Below, in pieces: positions 26,138 to 36,754 of a stretch of DNA of 64,000 bases. The translations under genes were made by a program, and so were the position numbers. The stretch comes from Sphingomonas chungangi (GTDB lineage: Bacteria; Pseudomonadota; Alphaproteobacteria; Sphingomonadales; Sphingomonadaceae). Under the pieces are notes generated by a model, which searched no databases, was not told where the DNA came from, and saw only the letters and a program-made list of their open reading frames with translations. Location of the stretch: positions 1-64,000 of the forward strand of contig NZ_JACEIB010000025.1 in assembly GCF_013778325.1 (NCBI RefSeq), written 5' to 3'. Within the stretch, counting starts at the first letter, position 1, and every line of letters begins with the position of its first letter.

Positions 26138-27244
26138 TCAAGCCGCGCCGCGCTGGGGCAGCACGGCAGCATTGTGGAGGCATGCGACCCGTTCGCGCGT
26201 CCGGATCGCGCCGCCGAATGCCTGCCCGCTCCAGGTCACCCGCTTGAACCAGTAATGCAGCCCGAGTTCGTCGGTAATGCCGATGCCGCCATGCACCTCG
26301 ACCGCCTTGCGCGATGCCATTCGCGCCGCATCGGCGAGATAGGCCTTCGCGTGAAGCGCGCTCTCGCCGGCGTCGGGCAATCCGGCGTCGAGGCCATGCG
26401 CGGCATACCAGAGCAATGCCCGACCGGGTTCGAGCTCGGCCGCCATGTCCGCGCAGAGATGCTGGACCGCCTGGAAGCTGCCGATCGGCCTCCCGAACTG
26501 ATGCCGCGCCTTGGCATATTCCACCGCGCTTTCGAGCAGGCGGGACCCCGAGCCCAAAAGGTCTGCCGCCAGCATAACCTGCAGCGCGTAATCCAGCCGC
26601 AGGCGATCGGACGGGGACAAGGCGAGGCCTTCGGCAGCGACGTCGTCCAGCACCAGCGCGGCGACGGACCGGGTGCGATCGACGGTCGTGACGGGCGTCA
26701 CGCTTAAACCCTCGGCCGCTCGGTCGACAAGATGGAATCTCCCGTCCCGCGAGCCGACGACGATCATCTCGCTCCCGGCTATGTCGATGGCGAACGGACA
26801 GGTTCCCGTCAGGCGCCCGCTGCGCTCGATCACGGCTTCGCCGTTGCGCTCGCCCGCCGGCGACGACCAGGCCAGGCCGATGCGGAGCTCGCCGCCGGCG
26901 AGGCGGGGCAACAACCGAGACTTGATCGCCCCGCTCCCACCCCAGCCAATGGCGAGCGGCGCCGCAACGACGGGCCCCAGAAACGGCGCAGGCACGACAT
27001 GGCGACCCAACACTTCCGCCACCACGGCAGCATCGAGGATATCCAGCCCCAGCCCACCATAGGCCTCGGGTACCAGCAGGCCGGGGATGCCGAAGCGCGT
27101 CATCCCCTCCCACAGATCGGCAGCGAACATTTCGGCCCGGGCGTCCGCATGTCGGCGGACGCGAGTCAGCGTGGAGAGGCTTCCCATTACGCCCTCCAAC
27201 TGTTCGGCCAGAAGCGTCTGATCGTCACTGAGAGCGAAATCCAC
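26138..27244 (-). CDS. acyl-CoA dehydrogenase family protein (second subunit of a pair)
   Basis: A 368-residue FAD-dependent dehydrogenase-fold protein (MDFALSDDQTLLAEQLEGVM, GIPGLLVPEAYGGLGLD, YAKARHQFGRPIGSFQAVQH, AVEVHGGIGITDE). It is more diverged in the middle than its neighbour at 27257, with a poorly conserved substrate and flavin loop. Adjacent unlike pairs of such genes in steroid and fatty-acid-like pathways encode alpha2beta2 enzymes with half the usual FAD sites; that arrangement is likely here. The gap to the first subunit is 12 bases. Confidence 0.88.
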   Translation of the reverse strand: MDFALSDDQTLLAEQLEGVMGSLSTLTRVRRHADARAEMFAADLWEGMTRFGIPGLLVPEAYGGLGLDILDAAVVAEVLGRHVVPAPFLGPVVAAPLAIGWGGSGAIKSRLLPRLAGGELRIGLAWSSPAGERNGEAVIERSGRLTGTCPFAIDIAGSEMIVVGSRDGRFHLVDRAAEGLSVTPVTTVDRTRSVAALVLDDVAAEGLALSPSDRLRLDYALQVMLAADLLGSGSRLLESAVEYAKARHQFGRPIGSFQAVQHLCADMAAELEPGRALLWYAAHGLDAGLPDAGESALHAKAYLADAARMASRKAVEVHGGIGITDELGLHYWFKRVTWSGQAFGGAIRTRERVACLHNAAVLPQRGAA

Positions 27245-27256
27245 CGGCTATTTCCT

Positions 27257-28462
27257 TCAGGCTGCAGTGGGCCGGGCTGGTTTCAGCTCACGCGGCAGTC
27301 CGAGACCGCGTTCCGCGATGATGTTCCTTTGGATCTGAGCCGTGCCACCGCCGATGATCATGCCAAGATCGAACATGTAGCGCTTCTGCCAGATCTCATT
27401 CGCGCGCATGTGGGCCTCATCGTCGTAGGCCAGCCCCGCCTCGCCCAGCACGTCCACCGCGAGCGTCGCGATCTCGTGGTTCAGCTCGGTCGCCTGAAGC
27501 TTCACGATCATACGCGCAAGGGGCAGATCCTCGCCCTTGTCGGCCGCCGTCAACAATCGCATCGCATGGCATTTCATCGCGAGCGCCCTGCCTTGCAATC
27601 GCATCGCGCGGTCGCGGAAAACCGGCATGTCCATGATCGCCACGCCGTCGGTGCTTTGTGCGGTCATCAGCGCCAGCAGGTTGCGCATCCGCGCCAGCGC
27701 CGCATTGGGATCACCGAGCATGCCGCGCTCGTGCTTGAGCGTGCTGTTCGAGACCTTCCAGCCCTGGCCGCGCTCCCCGACGATCTGGCTCTTCGGCACG
27801 CGGACATCGGTCAGGAACACCTCGTTGAATTCTGCGGCGCCGGTCATGGTGCGCAGCGGGCGCACCTCGATACCGGGCGATTTCATCGAGAAGATGAGAT
27901 AGCTGATGCCCAGATATTTGTTCGGCGCGTCGGGTTCGGTTCGTATCAGCGCGAACATCATGTCGGCGCCGTGCGCTGTCGTCGTCCAGATCTTCTGGCC
28001 ATTGATGACGAAATCGTCGCCATCCTCGACGGCGCGTGTCGTGAGCGACGCCAGGTCCGATCCGGCACCGGGCTCGGAATATCCCTGGCACCAGACGACA
28101 TCGCCCCGCAACGTCGGCGCGATCCAGTCCCTTTTCTGTGCCTCGGTGCCCAGTTCGAGCAGGGTCGGCACCAGCATCGATATGCCCTGGTTAACCAGCC
28201 CGAGCGGAGCCCGCGCGACGGCGAACTCGTCCGCGATGATCTGCGCGCGCATGATGTCGTGCGGCTGGCCGGCCCCTCCATAGGCCACGGGCACGTTGCG
28301 CGCGGCATATCCTTGCGCAATCAGCAGCCGTTGCCAGGCGCGGGCCGCGTCGCTCGGCCGGTTGACCCCGAAATGGGCGGGAATGTCGGCCTTGTGCTCG
28401 ACGAGGAATTGCCGAACCTCGGCGCGAAACTGCTCCTGTTCGGGCGTGTAGGAAAGATCCAC
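27257..28462 (-). CDS. acyl-CoA dehydrogenase (first subunit of a pair)
   Basis: A 401-residue acyl-CoA dehydrogenase. Key segments are GYSEPGAGSDLASL (flavin-binding loop), VINGQKIWTTTAHGAD, and the C-terminal GGGTAQIQRNIIAERGLGLP. It starts at a GTG (VDLSYTPEQEQFRAEVRQFL) 14 bases after the CoA-transferase stop; the frame extends further but that part reads as antisense. With the gene at 26138 it probably forms a heteromeric dehydrogenase introducing the alpha-beta double bond into a bulky CoA ester. Confidence 0.9.
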   Translation of the reverse strand: MDLSYTPEQEQFRAEVRQFLVEHKADIPAHFGVNRPSDAARAWQRLLIAQGYAARNVPVAYGGAGQPHDIMRAQIIADEFAVARAPLGLVNQGISMLVPTLLELGTEAQKRDWIAPTLRGDVVWCQGYSEPGAGSDLASLTTRAVEDGDDFVINGQKIWTTTAHGADMMFALIRTEPDAPNKYLGISYLIFSMKSPGIEVRPLRTMTGAAEFNEVFLTDVRVPKSQIVGERGQGWKVSNSTLKHERGMLGDPNAALARMRNLLALMTAQSTDGVAIMDMPVFRDRAMRLQGRALAMKCHAMRLLTAADKGEDLPLARMIVKLQATELNHEIATLAVDVLGEAGLAYDDEAHMRANEIWQKRYMFDLGMIIGGGTAQIQRNIIAERGLGLPRELKPARPTAA

Positions 28463-28476
28463 GATATCGTCTCGCG

Positions 28477-29649
28477 TCAGAGCAGCACTTTGCGCGCACG
28501 AAGGTCGGCGATCCTCGCCTCGTCCATGCCGAGCATTCCACCGAGCACGCCCGCGGTATCCTCGCCCAGATCGGATACGTGCGGCCGCGAGACGACCGGC
28601 GCGTCCGAGAAAGTGAAGGGCTGGCGCGGTATCGAGAAGGGACCGGAGCCGTCCGACACCTCTTCGAACGTTCCCCGGTCGATCATTGCAGGTTCCGCCA
28701 GCAGGTCGCCCACCGTCTTGTATCGCGAGCAGGGAACGCCGGCGCGCATCAACGTGGCTTCGCATTCCGCCGCCGGGCGAGACAGCGTCCACTCCTCGAT
28801 CAGCTCCATCAGCATCCCCCAATTGTGCTCGCGCGCGGTGATGGTGGAGAAGCGGGGATCCTGGTTCCATTCAGGATGGCCGATGGCGATCGCCAGCCCC
28901 TCGAAATTCTTCTGATTGACCGGCGCGGCCATGACGAAGCCGTCGGCTGCCTTGAGCGGCTGGTAGAGCGGCCGGCGCTGGGTCGTCTGAAATTGCGCCT
29001 CCTGCATCTCATAGACCAGCATGTTGAGCATCGCATCGATGAGCGTCACGTCGACATGCTGGCCGACGCCGAAGCGCTCTCGATGAAGCAATGCGGTCTG
29101 GATCGCGCCGAAGGCATAGATGGCCGAGATGACGTCGGCGGTGAAAATGCCGGTCGTGGCCGGGCGCTCGAGGCCCTCATTATATTTGAGATGCGCCATA
29201 TCGTAGCCGCTCGCGGCGTGGATGATCGGTGCGTAGGCGGGATCGCGGGCACGCTCTCCCTTCTGGCCGAAGCCGGTGATCGAGCAATAGACGAGGCGCG
29301 GAAACTGTTTGTGTAGCGTATCATAATCGAGGCCCAGACCGGCCATGACTTCGGGCCGGTAATTTTCCACGATCGCGTCGGCCCGGGATACGAGATCAAG
29401 CGCGATGGCGCGGCCCTCGGGCGACTTCAAATCGATCGCGACGCTCTTCTTGCCGCTGTTCATCTGGCCATAATAAGCGCTGCGTCCGTTCCGGATCGGT
29501 GAGCGATACCGCATATAGTCGCCGGTCAGCGGTTCGAGCTTGATCACATCGGCACCGCAGTCCGCGAGCATGCGGGTGGCGAACGGGCCTGCCATCATCG
29601 CCGTGAAATCGATGACCGTGATGCCTTCGAGCGACGCCGTGCGTTCCAT
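28477..29649 (-). CDS. CaiB/BaiF family (class III) CoA-transferase
   Basis: A 390-residue class III CoA-transferase. The N-terminal LEGITVIDFTAMMAGPFATR, the CoA-binding KLEPLTGDYMRYRSP and VENYRPEVMAGLGLDYDTL are typical, and Asp in the ARDPAYAPIIHAASGYD stretch is the expected catalytic aspartate. It would move CoA between the pathway acid and another acyl-CoA such as succinyl-CoA. It is distinct from the racemase-type relative at 30952. ATG 29649 follows GGGAGAG; a longer frame upstream overlaps the previous gene. Confidence 0.88.
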   Translation of the reverse strand: MERTASLEGITVIDFTAMMAGPFATRMLADCGADVIKLEPLTGDYMRYRSPIRNGRSAYYGQMNSGKKSVAIDLKSPEGRAIALDLVSRADAIVENYRPEVMAGLGLDYDTLHKQFPRLVYCSITGFGQKGERARDPAYAPIIHAASGYDMAHLKYNEGLERPATTGIFTADVISAIYAFGAIQTALLHRERFGVGQHVDVTLIDAMLNMLVYEMQEAQFQTTQRRPLYQPLKAADGFVMAAPVNQKNFEGLAIAIGHPEWNQDPRFSTITAREHNWGMLMELIEEWTLSRPAAECEATLMRAGVPCSRYKTVGDLLAEPAMIDRGTFEEVSDGSGPFSIPRQPFTFSDAPVVSRPHVSDLGEDTAGVLGGMLGMDEARIADLRARKVLL

Positions 29650-29707
29650 GATTTCTCTCCCGTGGAAGCTAGGTCGGACCATCGCTGTCCGCTCTCCAGC
29701 TGAAAGT

Positions 29708-30951
<1,244 letters not shown>

Positions 30952-30955
<4 letters not shown>

Positions 30956-32109
30956 GCGGAAGCTCCGGAAATGGTGGCGAGGGAGGGCGCCGGTAGCGCG
31001 ACACCCCAATCGGCAAGAATATCGGCATCATGGTCGCCGACGCGCGGCGGATCGCCCTGGACGGTGGACGGCGTTCGCGAGAAGCGCGGCGCCGGCACCG
31101 GCTGGAGAACACCGGCCACGGGACGATGCGATCCTCGCGCGACCATGTGCGGATGGCGTGCAGCCTCGGCCGGCGACAGCACCGGCGCGAAGCAGGCTTC
31201 GCGTTCTGCCATCACCTGCACCCAGGCATCGCGCGTGCGGCTGCGAAAGACGGCGGCGAAGCGCTCCCGAACGGACGGCCAGGCCGCCTGGTCCATCTGC
31301 TCGGGGAGATCGCTGGCCTCCAGCCCCATCCCGGCAACCAGTTCGCAATAGAATTTGGGCTCGATGGCGGCGACCGACACGTGCGCGCCGTCCGCCGTTT
31401 CGTACACATTGTACCAAGGCGCGCCCCCGTCGAGAAAGTTCGAACCGCGCACGGGCGACCAGCGACGGCTTTCTAGGAAGCCGAACTGCGCCGTCATCAG
31501 CGAGAGGATGCCATCGATCATCGCCGCATCGACGACCTGCCCTTTGCCCGATCGCCGTGCCTCGATGATCGCCGCGAGCAACCCCAGCGCCAGATAGACG
31601 CCGCCGCCACCGTAATCGCCGATCAGGTTGAGCGGGATCGCCGGTTTCTCGGGCGGCCCCATCAGCGCAAGCGCTCCCGTCATCGCCAGATAATTGAGGT
31701 CATGGCCGACACTGTCTGCCAGCGGCCCTTCCTGCCCCCAGCCGGTCATCCGCCCGTAGACGAGCGCAGGATTGATCGCGTGGCAAATCTCGGGCGACAG
31801 GCCCAGCCGCTCCATCACGCCGGGGCGATGCCCCTCGATCAGCGCATCCGCCTTGGCGATGAAGGCCAGCGCCGTGGCGCGTCCTTCCTCCGTCTTGAGA
31901 TCGAGCGCGATGGAACGGCGGCTGCGCGTGATCGGATTGAAGCGCGGCTCCTTTGGAATGCCGAGGTTGCTTGGCACGGCGCGATCGAGCGTGATAACAT
32001 CCGCGCCCATATCGGCGAGCAGCATCGCGCAGAAAGGTCCGGGGCCTACACCTGCGAATTCGACCACGCGAATGCCGACGAGCGGACCCGGGACGGTCGG
32101 CTCGGCCAT
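30952..32109 (-). CDS. alpha-methylacyl-CoA racemase (AMACR/MCR type)
   Basis: A 385-residue CaiB-superfamily protein that reads closely along its length like the mycobacterial MCR racemase. Conserved pieces include [75 protein letters not shown] and [10 protein letters not shown]-like ending. His136, Asp165 and Glu250 fall where MCR has its catalytic His126, Asp156 and Glu241. It would interconvert 2R and 2S methylacyl-CoA so that branched side chains enter beta-oxidation. The ATG shares a base with the monooxygenase stop, so the two are coupled. Confidence 0.92.
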
Positions 32110-33944
32110 CAATCCTGTCCGATCGCGAGCCGGCGATCCTGCTTAGCGGCGTGAAGCGGAAGGGCTTCGCGTTCCGGCAGAATGCCGCTCAAATCCGCCT
32201 TGATTTCCAGCGTCATGAATCGCGAGAAAATGCGGGAATCGAGCAGGGACCCGCCGGTGATCCAGAGACCCGGCTGACCCGTCCGACGCCACATCGCACG
32301 CATCTGGTAGTCGTCGTCAAAGCCCCAGACGTTGCCGACCTTCTCAGCGACATCGTCACCGAACATCATGCGGATATTCTCCTGCATGTTCTTGAAGCCG
32401 GTCGCGAGCACCACCAAGTCGCAGGGCTTCACGCTGCCGTCGTTCATCTTGAGGCCGGTGTCCGTGAACGAGGCAACGTCGTCCATCTGGATCACCCCGA
32501 TTGACCCGTCGATGATATGGTCGGAGCAGCCGACGTCGATATAATAGCTGCCCTCCCCGCGCATATACTTCATCTGGAAGCCGGTATCGTCGCTGCCGAA
32601 ATAGGTCTTGAACCCGCGCGCATTGAGGCCGGCGAGAAGATCCCTGTCGAGATCGGCTGCCTTGCGGGTGATCCAGCGATAGGATTCCTTGAGCAGCGGG
32701 AACGGGATCGCGGAAGCGATCATGTCGACGTCCTCGGTCGGCCGGTCCTCGTCGTAGATCGCATAGATCATCGCGGCACCGGGCTTCAGGCTAATGACGC
32801 ACGTCGGGCCGCGCTGCAGCATGGCGACCTCCTTGGCCCCCTTGACCAACAGGTCCTGCGCGATGTCGTGGCCGCTATTGCCCGTCCCCACGACGATCGC
32901 GCTCTTGCCCTTGTAGAGCGCGCCATCCTGAAATTCGCTGGAATGAACCACCTCGCCCTTGAACGCTTCGAGGCCCGCCACGTCGGCGCGGTGCGGTACG
33001 CTGCCGCTCACCCCGCTCGCCACGATCACGTGGCGGCAGGTCTTCTGGATGATGCTGCCGTCGGCGAGCTTGAGATCCACCGTCCAGCGGCGTTCCGCCT
33101 CGTCATAGGCGGCGCCGCGCATCTCGGTCGATGTCCAGACGTCGAGTTCCATGCATTCCGCGTAGGTCTCCAGCCAAAAGGCCAGCTGGTCCTTCGACAG
33201 CCACACTGGCCACGTCTTGGGAAAGGCCATATAGGGCAGGTGATTGGCCATGATCTCGTTGTGCAGCGTGAGCGATCGGTACCGATTGCGCCACACGTCG
33301 CCTATCCGCGGCGACTTCTCGACGAGGAGCGCGTCGACGCCGAGCTGGCGCAGCCGCGTGGCAGCGACGAGGCCGGCGTGCCCTGCCCCGATGACGATCA
33401 CATCCGGCTCCCTGTCGGCGAAGGCCTTGCGTTCCTCCCGATCCTCGAGCCAGTTCCGGCCGTGGACGTTCATGGCATAATCGTCACCCGTCGGCCTGTG
33501 CTCGCCGACAGGCTCCTGCACACCATGCAGGCTTTGTAGCGTCGTCAGCAGGATCCAGGCCTCCGGTTCGCCCTCGCCCGCGAGAAGCCGCACGAACCCG
33601 GTGCACGAGCCGACCTGGGTTTCGAAATCGAAATAGGCCTCGATGACATCCCGGCGCGAGCGCCTGACGCGGACCGGCGCCGAGCGTGAAGAGGCGATAC
33701 GGAAGTTCCTCGGCCGAAGTACACCGAGCACGGCATCGAACGCTTCGGCAATCTCCGGCCTGCCGGAGAAGAGCTTGTGCTCCCAGGTGAGCGCCAGCAG
33801 GTCCTTCCAGTGGCCGTCGCTCGAAAAGAGACGCGCCGCGCCCTCGCCGTCGCCCCGCTCAACGCATTGCCCGAACCGCTCCAGCCACTGCATGAACGCT
33901 TCCGTCGGATCGGATGCCGCCAAACTTCCGGCGCAGCTCTTCAT
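32109..33944 (-). CDS. flavin-containing monooxygenase with N-terminal SnoaL/NTF2-like domain
   Basis: A 611-residue protein. Residues 15-150 look like an NTF2/SnoaL-like cone fold. The rest is a group B flavin monooxygenase: FAD motif GAGHAG at 186-191, NADPH motif VVGTGNSGHDIA, and between them FKGEVVHSSEF, which fits the FMO/Baeyer-Villiger fingerprint FxGxxxHxxxF. It could oxygenate a ketone or an alcohol of the substrate. It heads a seven-gene operon, and operator copy 2 lies 75 bases before its ATG. Confidence 0.85.
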   Translation of the reverse strand: MKSCAGSLAASDPTEAFMQWLERFGQCVERGDGEGAARLFSSDGHWKDLLALTWEHKLFSGRPEIAEAFDAVLGVLRPRNFRIASSRSAPVRVRRSRRDVIEAYFDFETQVGSCTGFVRLLAGEGEPEAWILLTTLQSLHGVQEPVGEHRPTGDDYAMNVHGRNWLEDREERKAFADREPDVIVIGAGHAGLVAATRLRQLGVDALLVEKSPRIGDVWRNRYRSLTLHNEIMANHLPYMAFPKTWPVWLSKDQLAFWLETYAECMELDVWTSTEMRGAAYDEAERRWTVDLKLADGSIIQKTCRHVIVASGVSGSVPHRADVAGLEAFKGEVVHSSEFQDGALYKGKSAIVVGTGNSGHDIAQDLLVKGAKEVAMLQRGPTCVISLKPGAAMIYAIYDEDRPTEDVDMIASAIPFPLLKESYRWITRKAADLDRDLLAGLNARGFKTYFGSDDTGFQMKYMRGEGSYYIDVGCSDHIIDGSIGVIQMDDVASFTDTGLKMNDGSVKPCDLVVLATGFKNMQENIRMMFGDDVAEKVGNVWGFDDDYQMRAMWRRTGQPGLWITGGSLLDSRIFSRFMTLEIKADLSGILPEREALPLHAAKQDRRLAIGQD

Positions 33945-34019
33945 TCCTAATCCCCTCTAGCCGACTTGCGGGATTCTCGGCCTTGACGAGAGGAACAGTG
34001 AGACAAGCCAATATCAATG

Positions 34020-34041
34020 TCAACGGTGATGTTGAGATTGA
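34020..34041. promoter_or_regulatory. putative TetR operator, copy 2 (before the FAD monooxygenase)
   Basis: Same 22-bp element as at 25217 (TCAAC, then ATGT, GA and TTGA at fixed spacing). It lies in the 133-base gap between the TetR stop and the monooxygenase ATG, 75 bases before the latter. It sits beside the TetR gene, the strongest hint as to which protein binds it. Confidence 0.7.
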
Positions 34042-34077
34042 AACGACGCAATCGAGCTTACGTTTCCGCGCAAGCTA

Positions 34078-34731
34078 TCAGCGAGAGGATGCGGCGGCCT
34101 TTTTCGGGGCGTTCTTGGCCGCGCGTGCCCCAGTTCCGACCAAACCGCCAAGCACCATGTCGGCGAAGATCTCGGCTATCTCGGATGCGCTCAGGCGGCC
34201 GTTCGGGCTGAACCAGCGGTGGCTCCAGTTGCACATGCCGAGCACGCCGGCGGCCAGGATCTTGTCACTGCCACGCGAGGAGAACAGGCCCGCCTTGCGT
34301 CCGTCGCTGATGATCCTGACCACCGCCTTGTTGAAACGATCGTTCAACGCGAGAATATCTGTGCTCCAAGCGGACTGGTCCTGCGCCAGGCGATTGATGT
34401 CCTGTTCGAGATATACGTACAGATAGGGAAAATGCTGCTGATAGGATTCGAATAGAGCTCGGATCAGCTTGCGCAACCGGACATCCGGTGCCTCGTCCAG
34501 CGCAGCGATTTCCTCTGCCGTCGAGACGTTGCTCGAGGTGGCCATGTTGACCATCTCCCGAAACAGCTCCTGCTTCCCCTTGAAATAGTAATAAAGGGTC
34601 GCTCGATCCATTTCGGCCCGGCGTGCGATCTCGTCCACCGTCGCGGCCTCGTAGCCGACCTCCTTGAAGAGTGCCGCGCCGATCCGCATGATCTCGACGC
34701 GCTTGGCAGCACGAGTGGATACCTTGCCCAT
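34078..34731 (-). CDS. TetR-family regulator (KstR2-like C-terminal domain)
   Basis: A 217-residue repressor. The helix-turn-helix is at residues 15-55 (IMRIGAALFKEVGYEAATVD, EIARRAEMDRATLYYYFKGK). The ligand domain (ESYQQHFPYLYVYLEQDINR) resembles the TetR_C_33 type found in KstR2, which binds an acyl-CoA. The last 15 residues are Lys/Ala-rich. It is the fourth gene of the MFS operon (63-base gap) and probably represses the four operons that carry the 22-bp operator, including its own through copy 3. That link is inference from position. Confidence 0.88.
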   Translation of the reverse strand: MGKVSTRAAKRVEIMRIGAALFKEVGYEAATVDEIARRAEMDRATLYYYFKGKQELFREMVNMATSSNVSTAEEIAALDEAPDVRLRKLIRALFESYQQHFPYLYVYLEQDINRLAQDQSAWSTDILALNDRFNKAVVRIISDGRKAGLFSSRGSDKILAAGVLGMCNWSHRWFSPNGRLSASEIAEIFADMVLGGLVGTGARAAKNAPKKAAASSR

Positions 34732-34794
34732 AACAAAACCTTGTGAAACGAGCACTTGCTATAGGCGCAACCTCGCGAGCCTGTCCACGTAGGC

Positions 34795-35574
34795 TCAGGC
34801 TGCGGAGATACCGCCATTCACCGAAATGGCCTGACCCGTTAGCTTGGCGGCACCGGGTCCGGCCAGAAAAACCGCGAGCGGGGCGATATCAGCAGGCGTG
34901 GCGACACCGAGCTTGGCTTTCGCCTCGGCCTTGGCGAACAGCTTCTGGCTGAACTCGCTCGCCATCACGCGGCGATACGCAGAGGTGTCGCGCACGATGG
35001 AAGGCGTGATCGCGTTGACACGCACGCCGAAACGCCCCCCTTCGAGCGCCAGTGTCCGCGAGAACATGACGACCGCCGCCTTGCAGGCGCCCTGCAGCGC
35101 CTCGCCAGGCGTCGCGATCTTGGCTGCATCGGATGCGAGGTTGATGATGGCACCGCCTTCCCTCGCGATCAGGTGCGGCATGGCTGCGTGACAGGTCTGC
35201 ATGACGCTGCCCAGATGGGACTGGATCTGCTCGGCAAACGCTTCGATGGGAATATTGTGAAACGGCTGCGGCGAAAGATGGCCGGGAATGCTGTTGACGA
35301 GGATATCGAGGCTCCCGAACACGGAGACCGTTCCATCGACGACGGTCTTGCCGGTCGCGATGTCGGCAAAATCGGCGTGGAGGAAGCGTATGTCGCAGCC
35401 TTGCGCCCGGGCGCGGACCGACGCGACGGCTTCCTCGCCGCGCGCCGCGTCTCGACCGCATATCGCGACGCGCGGCACTCCGGCTTCCGCCAGCTGGGCT
35501 GCGATCTCCAACCCAATCCCGCCGCTCGATCCCGTCACCAGGGCGGTGCAATCGGACAATTGCCGGACCGTCAT
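34795..35574 (-). CDS. short-chain dehydrogenase/reductase-like protein lacking the catalytic tyrosine
   Basis: A 259-residue SDR-fold protein. The cofactor motif TGSSGGIG is at 14-21, and the NxAG-type segment is altered to LVNSIPG. The catalytic triad positions read Ser148, Gln161, Lys165: the spacing is exact, but the essential Tyr of YxxxK is replaced by Gln (ALQGACKAAV). The protein therefore may not be a normal oxidoreductase and could be a binding or structural partner. It lies 11 bases after the nitronate monooxygenase-like gene in the MFS operon. Confidence 0.85.
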   Translation of the reverse strand: MTVRQLSDCTALVTGSSGGIGLEIAAQLAEAGVPRVAICGRDAARGEEAVASVRARAQGCDIRFLHADFADIATGKTVVDGTVSVFGSLDILVNSIPGHLSPQPFHNIPIEAFAEQIQSHLGSVMQTCHAAMPHLIAREGGAIINLASDAAKIATPGEALQGACKAAVVMFSRTLALEGGRFGVRVNAITPSIVRDTSAYRRVMASEFSQKLFAKAEAKAKLGVATPADIAPLAVFLAGPGAAKLTGQAISVNGGISAA

Positions 35575-35585
35575 CACATCCTCCC

Positions 35586-36734
35586 TTACGAAGCGACCGA
35601 GGTCGAGAGACGCTCGACCGCCGTCAGATAGTCTTCCATGAACCCGCGAACCGTCGCACGGGTCGACATCGTCACGTTCATCATGCCCACGCCCTGCCCC
35701 ACGAAATAGCTCGCGAGTTCCTTGGCACCTGCATGGCCGCCATTGGCGAGCTTGAGCACCTTGCTCATCGCGGTATCGGACACCACCGACTGCAGGGGCA
35801 TCGGCAACGGCCTGGGCGCGCCCTCGGTCTCCCAGGCATCGGTCCATGCCGAGCGGAGCTGCCGGCAATATTTGCCCGTACGGGATTTCGAGCGGATCGT
35901 GTCGGTCGCGGTCGCCGCAAGCATCTTCTCCTTGACCGCGGGGCTGGTCTCGGCCTCCGGCGTCGTCAGCCACACCGATCCGGTCCACGCGCCGGCAGCC
36001 CCCATCGCGACTGCCGCCGCCATCTGCTCTCCGGTGACGATCCCGCCGGCCGCCAGCACCGGCGTCTTGATCCCCGCCGCACGCAACGCACGGATGACCG
36101 TCGGCACCAGAACCATCGTGCCGATTTCTCCGCAATGGCCGCCAGCTTCGGTGCCCGCAGCGATGATGATGTCCACGCCCGCGGCGGCCTGCTTGAGCGC
36201 ATGCTTGGCCGAACCGACCAACGCCGCCACGGGCACGCCCGCCGCCTTGCTCCGCTCGAGCATGTAGGCAGGCGGCGTTCCCAGCGCATTGGCGATCAGG
36301 CGGATCGGATGGGACAGCGCGATGTCGAGCAGGCTCTGGGCGCCCTCGTCGCGGATGTTGCGGCCGATCTTGGAACCTCGGGAGAAGCGCTCGTCGGTCA
36401 GGTCGCTGGTGTCGACGCCGTGGCTCTCCAGAATGGAACGGGCGAACGCCTTGTGCTCGGCGGATACGGTCGCGGCGACCTGCGCCGAGGTGAGCGTCTC
36501 GCCCTTGCCCGCATAGTTGTTGGGCACGATGAAGTCGACGCCATAGGGTTTGCCGTCGACATGCTCGTCGATCCACTTGAGCTCGGCTTCCAGCGCCTCG
36601 GGCGAGCGCACGTCGACGGCGCCCAGCACGCCCATACCGCCCGCCCGCGACACCTCGACCACCACGTCGCGACAGTGGGAAAAGGCAAAGAGCGGGAATT
36701 CGATGCCGAGCGTCTCGCAGAGTTCAGATGGCAC
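35586..36734 (-). CDS. nitronate monooxygenase family FMN protein (IpdC-like possible)
   Basis: A 382-residue FMN-binding TIM-barrel protein of the 2-nitropropane dioxygenase/NMO family. It shows CETLGIEFPLFAFSHCRDVV, the flavin motif AGTEAGGHCGEIGTMVLVP and a GGIVTGEQMAAAVAMGAAGA phosphate loop. In steroid-degrading actinobacteria a family member (IpdC) is a ring-degradation reductase, so a role in the pathway is more likely than nitroalkane oxidation. GTG 36734 is preceded by GGAGACC. It follows the MFS gene by 20 bases. Confidence 0.85.
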   Translation of the reverse strand: MPSELCETLGIEFPLFAFSHCRDVVVEVSRAGGMGVLGAVDVRSPEALEAELKWIDEHVDGKPYGVDFIVPNNYAGKGETLTSAQVAATVSAEHKAFARSILESHGVDTSDLTDERFSRGSKIGRNIRDEGAQSLLDIALSHPIRLIANALGTPPAYMLERSKAAGVPVAALVGSAKHALKQAAAGVDIIIAAGTEAGGHCGEIGTMVLVPTVIRALRAAGIKTPVLAAGGIVTGEQMAAAVAMGAAGAWTGSVWLTTPEAETSPAVKEKMLAATATDTIRSKSRTGKYCRQLRSAWTDAWETEGAPRPLPMPLQSVVSDTAMSKVLKLANGGHAGAKELASYFVGQGVGMMNVTMSTRATVRGFMEDYLTAVERLSTSVAS

Positions 36735-36754
36735 GACAGGTCTCCGGTGATGAG

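Noticed and set aside
35575-36576. Upstream extension of the SDR frame by over 300 codons
   Set aside because: This stretch overlaps the flavoprotein gene and is Arg-rich out-of-frame sequence; the SDR starts at 35574.
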